Shown one piece after another: positions 15,567 to 21,362 of a stretch of DNA of 21,362 nt. Source of the DNA: a virus. The position numbers and the translations under genes are program-made. The DNA is taken from positions 1 through 21,362 of the IMG/VR virus record IMGVR_UViG_3300034418_004092. The stretch is one strand, 5' to 3'. The first letter of the stretch is position 1; each line of letters starts with the position of its first letter. Under the pieces are notes generated by a model. That model was not told the DNA's origin, ran no database searches, and saw only the letters and a program-made list of their open reading frames with translations.

Positions 15567-15574
15567 TATATTTG
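15567..15574 (+). promoter_or_regulatory. TATATTTG -7 box abutting the 15579 start codon
   Basis: A full TAnnTTTG match two bases after the previous stop. Only four bases separate it from the ATG at 15579, so a transcript starting at the usual distance would begin at or within the start codon. Confidence 0.5.
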
Positions 15575-15578
15575 TATT

Positions 15579-15860
15579 ATGAGCAGCCCATCTAAACTCG
15601 GAAACAGAATAAAGAACATGCTTAAGAAGTATGGTTTGTCTGGTGTTAACAAGGCAAAGCGTACACCTAAGCACCCCAAGAAGTCACACATAGTGTTGGC
15701 AAAGGAAGGGGAGAAAGTAAAGCTTATTCGTTTCGGTGAGCAGGGGGCTAAGACCAATCAGAACGCTAAGCAGCGCAAGGCGTTTAAGGATAGGCACAGA
15801 AAGAATATCAATCGTGGCAAGATGAGTGCTGCATGGTGGGCCAATAAAATTAAGTGGTGA
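15579..15860 (+). CDS. Small basic phage protein, DUF6321-like
   Basis: A 93-residue lysine-rich protein with L-K-K-Y-G-L-S-G-V-N-K (residues 15-25), H-P-K-K-S-H-I-V-L-A-K-E-G (32-44), I-R-F-G-E-Q-G-A-K (50-58) and the ending R-G-K-M-S-A-A-W-W-A-N-K-I-K-W. I recall this ending and the S-H-x-V-x-A-K-E-G and R-F-G-x-Q-G-A-K motifs as a family of small proteins in phages (DUF6321), function unknown. It is probably a nucleic-acid-binding or virion protein. A Met at residue 14 is an alternative start; that would give a normal mRNA leader after the -7 box. The stop overlaps the next ATG (TGATG). Confidence 0.75.
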   Translation: MSSPSKLGNRIKNMLKKYGLSGVNKAKRTPKHPKKSHIVLAKEGEKVKLIRFGEQGAKTNQNAKQRKAFKDRHRKNINRGKMSAAWWANKIKW

Positions 15861-16036
15861 TGAAGGCGTACAAGAAGCAAAAGCTTAGCGTAGGCAAGAA
15901 GAAGATCTCAGTGGATCCTCCAAAGGGATACCACTGGATGGAAGAGGGTGGGAGGTTCTATCTCATGGAGGGAGACTACGCACCGCACCCCAAAGCAATA
16001 GAGAAGGCAGAGTTTAAGACAGTGACGCATGGCTGA
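15860..16036 (+). CDS. 58-residue basic protein
   Basis: A 58-residue protein from ATG 15860. Two in-frame GTG codons just upstream are less likely because 15860 forms a TGATG overlap with the previous gene. It has a lysine-rich head (K-A-Y-K-K-Q-K-L-S-V-G-K-K-K) and P-P-K-G-Y-H-W-M-E-E-G-G-R-F-Y-L-M, a motif seen in small phage proteins encoded beside DUF6321-type genes. It overlaps the next gene by eight bases. With its two neighbours it forms a block of three short basic genes between the fibre and scaffold genes. The function is unknown. Confidence 0.7.
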   Translation: MKAYKKQKLSVGKKKISVDPPKGYHWMEEGGRFYLMEGDYAPHPKAIEKAEFKTVTHG

Positions 16037-16421
16037 GACAGCAAAGAAAAAGAATCCAGGACTCTGGAAGAGAATTGTTGCACGCATCAAGTCTGGCTCC
16101 AAAGGAGGGAAGGCTGGTCAGTGGTCTGCTCGTAAGGCTCAGCTCGCTGTAGCTGCATACAAGAAAGCTGGCGGGGGATACTCTGGGAAGAAGTCCAGCA
16201 GCAATTCACTGGCTAAGTGGACCAAGCAGAAGTGGCGCACCTCAGACGGAAAACCGTCTAAAGGAAAGAAGCGGTACCTTCCAGACAAAGCATGGAAGTC
16301 TCTGAGCGCTAGTGAGAAAGCTGCCACTAACAGGGCCAAGGCCGAGGGCAATAAGAAGGGTAAGCAATTTGTAAGGCAACCCGAGAAGATCGCCAAGAAG
16401 GTGGCAAAGCACAGGAAATAA
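16029..16421 (+). CDS. Basic protein of the DUF5872 type
   Basis: A 130-residue, very lysine-rich protein. It reads G-L-W-K-R-I (11-16), K-G-G-K-A-G-Q-W-S-A-R-K-A-Q-L (25-39), G-G-G-Y (48-51), S-L-A-K-W-T-K-Q-K-W-R-T (60-71), R-Y-L-P-D-K-A-W (about 82-89), A-A-T-N-R-A-K (about 97-103) and K-G-K-Q-F-V-R-Q-P. These segments in this order match DUF5872 as I remember it, a family found in phages, bacteria, giant viruses and some eukaryotes with no established function. The high charge suggests DNA or RNA binding, perhaps packaged in the virion. It is last of three overlapping basic genes; a promoter-like box follows it. Confidence 0.8.
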   Translation: MAETAKKKNPGLWKRIVARIKSGSKGGKAGQWSARKAQLAVAAYKKAGGGYSGKKSSSNSLAKWTKQKWRTSDGKPSKGKKRYLPDKAWKSLSASEKAATNRAKAEGNKKGKQFVRQPEKIAKKVAKHRK

Positions 16422-16429
16422 ATAAGTTA

Positions 16430-16437
16430 TATATTTG
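16430..16437 (+). promoter_or_regulatory. TATATTTG -7 box before the 16452 gene
   Basis: A full TAnnTTTG match 14 bases before the ATG in the 30-base gap after the DUF5872-type gene. The bases after it (CAAAAAC) resemble those after the box at 19689 (TAAAAAAC), so the two leaders look related. Confidence 0.55.
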
Positions 16438-16451
16438 CAAAAACAATAAGC

Positions 16452-16745
16452 ATGGCATATCCAGGAGCAACACTACCGTCTACGTTCTATTACATCAGCG
16501 ATAGCACTGAGGCGACCGCACCTACAAGCAAGAAGTTCACGGCCTTTACTTGCACAGAGGCAGGGACGGTTACGTTTAAGGCATCTGACAATGGAGCTAG
16601 CCTTTTTGAAGTTAGCGGCGCATCGTATGCTGCTGCTGGGGCAGACGGCGTGGCTATTCCGCTGGAGGCTGGCATGACTATCTACGGTATGTTCTCTTCC
16701 GTTACCTCTGACGGTACGGCAAAGGGCGTAGCATACGTAGGATAA
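16452..16745 (+). CDS. Small beta-rich protein, possible capsid decoration protein
   Basis: A 97-residue protein rich in A, T, S and G, with predicted short beta strands, no charge clusters and no signal peptide. It has A-G-T-V-T-F-K-A-S-D-N-G, a mid-chain G-A-D-G-V-A-I-P-L-E-A-G-M-T-I-Y-G-M-F, and a hydrophobic end. The I-P-L-E-A-G-M-T-I-Y-G pattern is reminiscent of small virion surface proteins. It has its own promoter-like box and lies directly before the scaffold and capsid genes, which fits a decoration protein. No family is recognised, so the role is inferred. Confidence 0.65.
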   Translation: MAYPGATLPSTFYYISDSTEATAPTSKKFTAFTCTEAGTVTFKASDNGASLFEVSGASYAAAGADGVAIPLEAGMTIYGMFSSVTSDGTAKGVAYVG

Positions 16746-16769
16746 TACTGATAATCAATAATTTAATTC

Positions 16770-17840
16770 ATGGAAAACGAAAACATCCAACCACAGGAAA
16801 CCGCTCAGGAAGGCGGTTTCACTTTTGTATCTGAGCAGGAAGTCGCAGCGTCTATGGCACAGCCACAGCCAGAACCGACTCCTGAACCAGAACCACAAGC
16901 CGAGGTTCAACCTGAGCCCCAGCAACAAGTGGAGGTAGAGCAGCCTACCCAAGAGGCTGCTCCCGAACAAGAAGAATACTCTGATGCACAAGTCGAAGAA
17001 GCGGTCTTCTCATTCTTAAGCGAAAGGCTTGGTAGAGAAGTAAAGTCTTTGGATGACTTGGCTCAACAATCTCAGCCTCAGCTGGACGAACGTATCGCAG
17101 TGATTGCCGACTTCGTTAGCAAGACAGGACGAGACCCTATGGATTGGTTCAAGTACCAGTCAGTAAACCCATCCGAAATGGATGACATGACTGCGATTGC
17201 CACTCACATGCGGACTCAGTACCCTGACTTGAGCGACACGGAAATCAACGTGCTTATGAAGAATAAGTACACGGTCGATGCCGACCTCCACGATGAGTCT
17301 GAGGTACAGATGGGTCAGATTCAGATGAAGCTCGATGCGAAGGCAGCTCGGGACGCCATAAGCGAAATGCGAGATGGGTACCAGATGCCAGTTGTTGAGC
17401 AGCAGTCTGCTGAAGAACCATTCATCAACGAAGAGTGGATCTCGAAGATGGCGTCTAGCGTCAATGAACTTGAAGGGTTGCAATTCGACCTAGGAGACGG
17501 CAACGATTTCAAGTTCGGATTCCAAGAGAACTACAAGAAGTCTCTCATCGATAAGAACGCCCGACTCGATGAGTACTTCGATCCTTACGTTGATAACAAC
17601 GGCAACTGGAACTACGAGTTGCTTAGCTCACATAGGGCTCTGATCGATAACATCGACACCATCGCAAAGGAAATCTACAAGAAGGGGTTGGGTGACGGTC
17701 AGAGAAACTTGGTGACTAAGGCAGCCAATGTTAGTTCTACACAGCCAAACTCACAGGGCGTACAACCAACTGAAAATTCCCTGACTCAGCAGTTGAAGGA
17801 TGCTATGATGGGTAACTCTACTATGACCTTCAAAATCTAA
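16770..17840 (+). CDS. Probable capsid scaffolding protein
   Basis: A 356-residue acidic protein placed 12 bases before the major capsid gene, where tailed phages usually encode the scaffold. Residues about 28-72 form a low-complexity P/E/Q stretch (repeated P-E-P-x-P units). The rest is largely helical and acidic, with E-A-V-F-S-F-L-S-E-R-L-G-R-E-V (about 76-90), an E-L-L-S-S-H-R segment (about 286-292), and a short C-terminal tail T-Q-Q-L-K-D-A-M-M-G-N-S, followed by hydrophobic residues that could be the capsid-binding end. No protease motif (S/H/D set) is evident. It would guide capsid assembly and leave the prohead. The assignment rests on position and composition. Confidence 0.7.
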   Translation: MENENIQPQETAQEGGFTFVSEQEVAASMAQPQPEPTPEPEPQAEVQPEPQQQVEVEQPTQEAAPEQEEYSDAQVEEAVFSFLSERLGREVKSLDDLAQQSQPQLDERIAVIADFVSKTGRDPMDWFKYQSVNPSEMDDMTAIATHMRTQYPDLSDTEINVLMKNKYTVDADLHDESEVQMGQIQMKLDAKAARDAISEMRDGYQMPVVEQQSAEEPFINEEWISKMASSVNELEGLQFDLGDGNDFKFGFQENYKKSLIDKNARLDEYFDPYVDNNGNWNYELLSSHRALIDNIDTIAKEIYKKGLGDGQRNLVTKAANVSSTQPNSQGVQPTENSLTQQLKDAMMGNSTMTFKI

Positions 17841-17852
17841 CATTAGACAAAA

Positions 17853-19244
17853 ATGGCTATTTCTTATACTAACAGCGGAGCTTCTAACGAAGGACCGTCA
17901 AAGCTTCTGGCAACCCCAGAAAAATATGTCTCTCTCGGGGACTTGATTGGCGACTACGCCAAGCCTGACAACAGAGACTTGTTGATCAGCACTTACGGAG
18001 ATCAAGGTATCACTGGCTTCTTGCAGCTCACTGGTGCTGTGACCAACGCTGGTACTCAGGACGAAGTCCAGTACTGGGAAGAAGGTCGCTTGCACCCATA
18101 CGTGACGGGTACTATCTCTACTGCTACCCTGACCATGAGCGGCACTGCAGACGACTCTATCGACCTGCGCTTGAACGACGTTCTCTTGACTCCTGAGAAT
18201 GAGCGCCTCGTGGTTACTGGCATCACTGATGGCGACAGCGACGGAAACGACAACTCTTACACTGTGGCTCGTCTCGATGGTGCAGGAAACCCCACGGGTT
18301 CTTACGGCTCAACGACTCAGTTTGCCGTTATCGGTAACATCTACGCTCAAGGTTCTGATCAGCCTGGCCGCTTCCGCGAGCCTGGAATCACCAAGCGCGT
18401 CAACCCATTCATCATCACCAAGGAGACTTACGCAGTCAACGGTTCTCAAGCAACCAACATCGGCTGGGTAAACATCGGAAATGGTGACTACAGATGGTAC
18501 GTAAAGGGTGAGATGGATACGCGCAAGCGTTTCATGAACCAGCGCGAGATGATGTTGCTCTACGGTCAGAAGGCTGCTACTGATGGGACTGAGGTTCAAG
18601 TTCCAATCGACGACTCTACCACCTTGGGTAAGGTTGCTGGGTCTGAAGGTTACTTCGAAGCTGTCGAGAAAAGAGGCTTGGTTGCTGACGTTTCTGGCGG
18701 CGCTCAAGGCACGTTCGCTGACATGTCTGACATCGACGGTATCATCCTCGAATTGGACAAGGAGGGGGCTCCAGCAGAGTACGCTATGTACTTGAACAGA
18801 GCTGCATCTTTGGACATCGACGACATGCTTGCTCAAGGTATCGCTACGCAGGTGACTGCTGGCTTGCCTGGACAGTTCGGTGCATTCAACAACGACTCTG
18901 ACATGGCTGTGAAGCTCGGCTTTAAGTCATTCACTCGCGGTGGATACACCTTCCACAAGCACGACTGGAAGCTCTTGAATGATCCTATGTTGGGTGCTGT
19001 CGGCAACATCAAGGGAGCTATGGTTCCTTTGGCTAACGTTGTTGACCCACGCACTGGTAACTCAGCTCCTGCTTTGGAGATGAACTACAAGGGTACGAAC
19101 GGTTACAACCGTGACATGGAGCACTGGGTACGCGGTTCAATCTTGGGACACACCAACTTGTCTAAGGACGTTGCTGAGTTCTACTACCGTTCTGAGTGCA
19201 ACTTGATCACTCGCGCTGCAAACCAGCACGTACTCATCAAGTAA
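17853..19244 (+). CDS. Major capsid protein
   Basis: A 463-residue protein, presumably HK97-fold, forming the shell. The evidence is its position after the scaffold, its length, and codon use unlike its neighbours: by hand, all 24 isoleucines are ATC (22) or ATT (2), with no ATA, as expected of a very highly expressed gene. The N-terminal region (about residues 15-60) reads as an arm followed by helices. R-V-N-P-F-I-I-T-K-E-T-Y (about 183-194), W-Y-V-K-G-E-M-D-T-R-K-R-F-M-N-Q-R-E-M (about 212-230) and M-E-H-W-V-R-G-S (about 427-434) are conserved-looking segments of capsid proteins in phages of Bacteroidota. A strong UUCG hairpin follows the stop. I do not see a processing protease gene nearby. 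Confidence 0.85.
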   Translation: MAISYTNSGASNEGPSKLLATPEKYVSLGDLIGDYAKPDNRDLLISTYGDQGITGFLQLTGAVTNAGTQDEVQYWEEGRLHPYVTGTISTATLTMSGTADDSIDLRLNDVLLTPENERLVVTGITDGDSDGNDNSYTVARLDGAGNPTGSYGSTTQFAVIGNIYAQGSDQPGRFREPGITKRVNPFIITKETYAVNGSQATNIGWVNIGNGDYRWYVKGEMDTRKRFMNQREMMLLYGQKAATDGTEVQVPIDDSTTLGKVAGSEGYFEAVEKRGLVADVSGGAQGTFADMSDIDGIILELDKEGAPAEYAMYLNRAASLDIDDMLAQGIATQVTAGLPGQFGAFNNDSDMAVKLGFKSFTRGGYTFHKHDWKLLNDPMLGAVGNIKGAMVPLANVVDPRTGNSAPALEMNYKGTNGYNRDMEHWVRGSILGHTNLSKDVAEFYYRSECNLITRAANQHVLIK

Positions 19245-19259
19245 TTAACCTGAAGAGAC

Positions 19260-19285
19260 GAGAGAGGGGCTTCGGCCCTTCTCTC
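19260..19285 (+). terminator. Hairpin after the capsid gene (11-bp stem, UUCG loop)
   Basis: GAGAGAGGGGC pairs with GCCCTTCTCTC (one G-T pair) around a TTCG tetraloop, 16 bases after the capsid stop. There is no T-run after it, so it may be a weak terminator, an mRNA 3'-end stabiliser or a processing site. It resembles the hairpin at 19658. Confidence 0.8.
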
Positions 19286-19309
19286 TGATCTTCACAATAC
19301 TCAGAACAA

Positions 19310-19648
19310 ATGGCACAAACAAGCGTATTTCCATTGTACTTGGATGCTGCGGCTGCAACACTTACTGCAGACGACGCAACCTATACTGTTACTTCAAGCA
19401 GGGTGATTCTTGACGGAACGTCCGCTACCGTAAATGTGGTTGTAGACGACCTTAACACCAAGGAGGTTGGAACTGTCGTGGTCTTTGAGTGCATCAATGC
19501 AGCCAATGCCGTAACAGTTACTCTTAGCAACCCCGCTGACGGAACTAGTTTGGACAAAGCAACATTTGCGGCTAACGAAGAAGCTACTTGTATGTACTTC
19601 GATGGTGGCTGGAGATGGATTGCCCTTAATGGTCCATCACTCGACTAA
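19310..19648 (+). CDS. Small beta-sandwich virion protein, paralogue A
   Basis: A 112-residue protein rich in T, A and V. It begins M-A-Q-T-S-V-F-P-L-Y-L-D, has T-V-V-V-F-E-C-I-N-A-A-N-A-V-T-V-T-L-S in the middle, and ends Y-F-D-G-G-W-R-W-I-A-L-N-G. That layout (a beta strand block, a V-T-V-T-L strand and a closing G-x-W-x-x-I-A-L) is typical of small phage head-fibre or decoration proteins. Its N terminus and its closing W-x-x-I-A-L-N match the protein encoded at 19712, so the two are probably paralogues. It lies between two hairpins. Confidence 0.7.
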   Translation: MAQTSVFPLYLDAAAATLTADDATYTVTSSRVILDGTSATVNVVVDDLNTKEVGTVVVFECINAANAVTVTLSNPADGTSLDKATFAANEEATCMYFDGGWRWIALNGPSLD

Positions 19649-19657
19649 TCGGTAACT

Positions 19658-19686
19658 GAGAGGGGAGAATGGCTCCCTTCTCTTTT
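19658..19686 (+). terminator. Intrinsic terminator (10-bp stem, T4 tail)
   Basis: GAGAGGGGAG (19658-19667) pairs with CTCCCTTCTC (19673-19682) with one G-T pair and loop AATGG, followed by TTTT. It stands ten bases after the stop of the 112-residue gene. The TATCTTTG box begins only three bases after the T-run, so terminator and promoter are back to back. Confidence 0.8.
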
Positions 19687-19688
19687 AC

Positions 19689-19696
19689 TATCTTTG
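19689..19696 (+). promoter_or_regulatory. TATCTTTG -7 box before the 19712 gene
   Basis: A full TAnnTTTG match 15 bases before the ATG, just after a terminator. The leader TAAAAAAC that follows is similar to that at 16438. Confidence 0.6.
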
Positions 19697-19711
19697 TAAA
19701 AAACGAACACA

Positions 19712-20479
19712 ATGGCAAGAAATAAAAGAGTATTCCCGTTCTTCCTTGATGGAGGAGTTCAGGAAGTAACGGCACCATCTGGCAGCGGAACCGTTGCGTG
19801 GAATGGAACGTCTAGTTTCGTATACGTCACAGGGACGCAGGACGGAGGAACACTTACCCTCGGAACAACAGACTCCTATGGGAGGCCACTCCCTCATGGC
19901 GTCATGGTTACTGTGTTTGTAGACGGCTCTGGTCGGATTACCGTCGACACTACTTCTGCTGATATGCAAGACTTTAATGCAGATGTAACTCTTGGAAGCC
20001 CAGGAGAAACAGCAACGTTTTTGTTTAAGTCCCCTACTGCTACCAACGACAAGGGCGAGTGGGTGCTTATCGCGCTCAATCAAAGGTTGACAAACGTATA
20101 CGACGTAGTCTCTTTTAATAGCAACGTTACTGTAAACGGTAAGCTGGCCTTGACCGCAGAAACAACTCATTCTGACTCAGCTGTTGTTGCTTCTTCAGGA
20201 ACAGGTTCAGGCGATGCTGCAACAATTACAAACGCATTTACAAAGCCCGTCAGCGTAGTTAGCGGAAGTGCTCACGTAATTTTCCCCACAGGAGCTGAGG
20301 GCGGGCAGATGCTCACCTTGATAAACGCAGGCGCTAGCTCCATTACGGTTCACCCTCCAGCTGGCAGAACCACCATCAATGGCGCAGCTTCACCATACAC
20401 GCTTACAGCTAACTCTACGGTGACGGTTTATTTCCCTAGCGCAACATCTGGTTTAGGGTCAGACATCCGCATCTACTAA
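19712..20479 (+). CDS. Two-domain beta-rich virion protein, paralogue B
   Basis: A 255-residue protein. Residues 1-125 start M-A-R-N-K-R-V-F-P-F-F-L-D-G-G and end K-G-E-W-V-L-I-A-L-N, matching the plan of the 112-residue neighbour with an insertion that makes it longer. Residues about 130-255 form a second beta-rich domain with A-H-V-I-F-P-T-G-A-E-G-G-Q-M-L-T-L-I-N-A-G and P-Y-T-L-T-A-N-S-T-V-T-V-Y-F, the strand-and-hairpin style of phage head fibres and decoration proteins. It probably sits on the capsid surface or at a vertex. It is transcribed from its own promoter-like box. The assignment is by pattern and place. Confidence 0.7.
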   Translation: MARNKRVFPFFLDGGVQEVTAPSGSGTVAWNGTSSFVYVTGTQDGGTLTLGTTDSYGRPLPHGVMVTVFVDGSGRITVDTTSADMQDFNADVTLGSPGETATFLFKSPTATNDKGEWVLIALNQRLTNVYDVVSFNSNVTVNGKLALTAETTHSDSAVVASSGTGSGDAATITNAFTKPVSVVSGSAHVIFPTGAEGGQMLTLINAGASSITVHPPAGRTTINGAASPYTLTANSTVTVYFPSATSGLGSDIRIY

Positions 20480-20510
20480 TACAGACTACTAATTTCAATT
20501 CAATATCTTA

Positions 20511-21350
20511 ATGGAACAACAAACAAAGCCCAGCGCTCGACGCGGGAGAAAGCCTGCTGCTAAGCCAGCAGAGCAGACCACAGTAGAACAACCAGCAGCA
20601 CCTACTGCTGTATCTACACCAAAGCCTAAGGTCAAGAGACAAGAGGTTAAGTATGAAGCTCGTGAGTTTAAGGCTCTCCAAAGCCAAGCCACGTTTATGC
20701 TCATGCAAAGTGGAATAACCGTCTATGACGAAGAGAAAGATATGGTCCGCGAGATCCGCTACTGCGAGCGCGAGAACTCTATCTGGAGAGACGAGCAAGC
20801 TCCTAACTCTGTCAAGACCCCAGTCATCTTCCGTATGGGTAGGCTTTTTGTCCCCAAGACAAAGCCTAACTTGATGAAGTTCTTGACGATGCACCCTGGA
20901 AACAAAGCCAATGGCGGCAGCTCGTTCGAGATTATCGATCAGCTCAAGAAGAAAGAGGTTAGCCTCGATCAAGAGTTCTTGGTTAACGACGCTATTAACT
21001 TGCTCAGAACCAAGGAGTTAGACGACTTGCTTGCAGTGGCGGCAGCGTACAACATGGACGTAGACCGCCCATTCGCTGAGATCAAGCACGACCTCTTGCT
21101 CAAAGCCAAGAAGGATCCAGCTGGATTTATCCAGTCGTTTGACAACCCTTCTGTAGCTATGAAGGCTAAGCTTCGCATGGCACAGAAGTACAACATCATC
21201 AAGATGGATAGAGATGCTGTCCGTTGGTTTGACACCAACAACATGATCATCTCTGTTCCTGCTGGTCAGGACCCTGTTGATGTGTTTACTAGGTACTGCC
21301 TCACCGAGGCTGCAGTGCCAATCGTAGAAGAGATAGATCGGCAGCTTTAA
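20511..21350 (+). CDS. Capsid-region protein with AT-hook-like N terminus
   Basis: A 279-residue protein. Its N-terminal 45 residues are K/R/A/P-rich and disordered in appearance, with S-A-R-R-G-R-K-P (8-15), close to the AT-hook core (R-G-R-P) that binds the minor groove of A-T-rich DNA. A mixed domain follows with E-I-R-Y-C-E-R-E-N-S-I-W-R-D-E-Q (about 81-96), a signature I associate with proteins encoded after the capsid gene in phages of Bacteroidota, and R-L-F-V-P (about 110-114). The second half is helical. A head-tail connector or internal DNA-binding virion protein fits the position; neither is proven. The stop falls 12 bases before the window's end, so its downstream neighbour is unseen. 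Confidence 0.7.
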   Translation: MEQQTKPSARRGRKPAAKPAEQTTVEQPAAPTAVSTPKPKVKRQEVKYEAREFKALQSQATFMLMQSGITVYDEEKDMVREIRYCERENSIWRDEQAPNSVKTPVIFRMGRLFVPKTKPNLMKFLTMHPGNKANGGSSFEIIDQLKKKEVSLDQEFLVNDAINLLRTKELDDLLAVAAAYNMDVDRPFAEIKHDLLLKAKKDPAGFIQSFDNPSVAMKAKLRMAQKYNIIKMDRDAVRWFDTNNMIISVPAGQDPVDVFTRYCLTEAAVPIVEEIDRQL

Positions 21351-21362
21351 TTGCAGAGCGCT

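Noticed and set aside
1-21362. CRISPR array, insertion sequence, integrase or attachment site
   Set aside because: No short regularly spaced repeats, transposase-like frames, terminal inverted repeats or duplicated tRNA ends were seen on reading the window.

Overview
The window reads as the structural (morphogenesis) region of a tailed double-stranded DNA phage (Caudoviricetes). It carries a terminase large subunit, a portal protein, a scaffold-like protein, a major capsid protein, two fibre or adhesin proteins and two tRNA genes. A Bacteroidota host is inferred from three things: repeated TAnnTTTG elements (the Bacteroidota -7 box) in the short gaps before genes, start codons that almost all lack Shine-Dalgarno sequences, and one protein with a Bacteroidota-like signal peptide. 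A marine source is suggested by the protein families but is not proven. No replication, lysis or integration genes and no tape measure are visible, so virion morphology and lifestyle cannot be stated.

Layout: (1) 1-4846, the 3' part of a very large gene, open at the left edge, encoding six tandem concanavalin-like modules of about 250-280 residues; this is probably a receptor-binding or adhesion protein. It ends stop-to-stop against a minus-strand gene (4843-5268) for a putative winged-helix regulator, and a bidirectional hairpin terminator lies inside that gene's 3' end. (2) 5269-5303, a 35-bp divergent control region holding a perfect 7-bp inverted repeat that contains a -7 box on each strand. 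(3) 5304-7440, a tightly overlapped rightward operon: an acidic protein, a secreted or membrane protein, a small conserved protein, a GroES-like co-chaperonin, a helical protein that might be the small terminase, and an unlisted 45-codon gene. (4) 7486-7637, tRNA-Ile(UAU) and tRNA-Arg(UCU), then a zinc-ribbon protein. (5) 7840-12818, terminase, portal and a small beta-rich protein. (6) 12822-15565, a tail fibre and its overlapping partner. (7) 15579-16745, three small basic proteins (DUF6321-like, an unknown, DUF5872-like) and a small virion-like protein. (8) 16770-21350, scaffold, major capsid protein, two related small beta-rich proteins separated by look-alike terminators, and a protein with an AT-hook-like N terminus.

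How the parts may work together: terminase and portal package DNA into a capsid built from the major capsid protein on the scaffold. The GroES-like protein may work with host GroEL to fold virion proteins. The tRNAs read AUA and AGA; AUA is common in the adhesin gene and, by hand reading, absent from the capsid gene. The two fibre-type proteins supply host recognition. The most unusual points are the six-module adhesin with two module subtypes, the compact divergent switch with overlapping promoters, the UAU-anticodon isoleucine tRNA, the GroES-like gene, and a probable leaderless promoter-start arrangement at 15567-15581.
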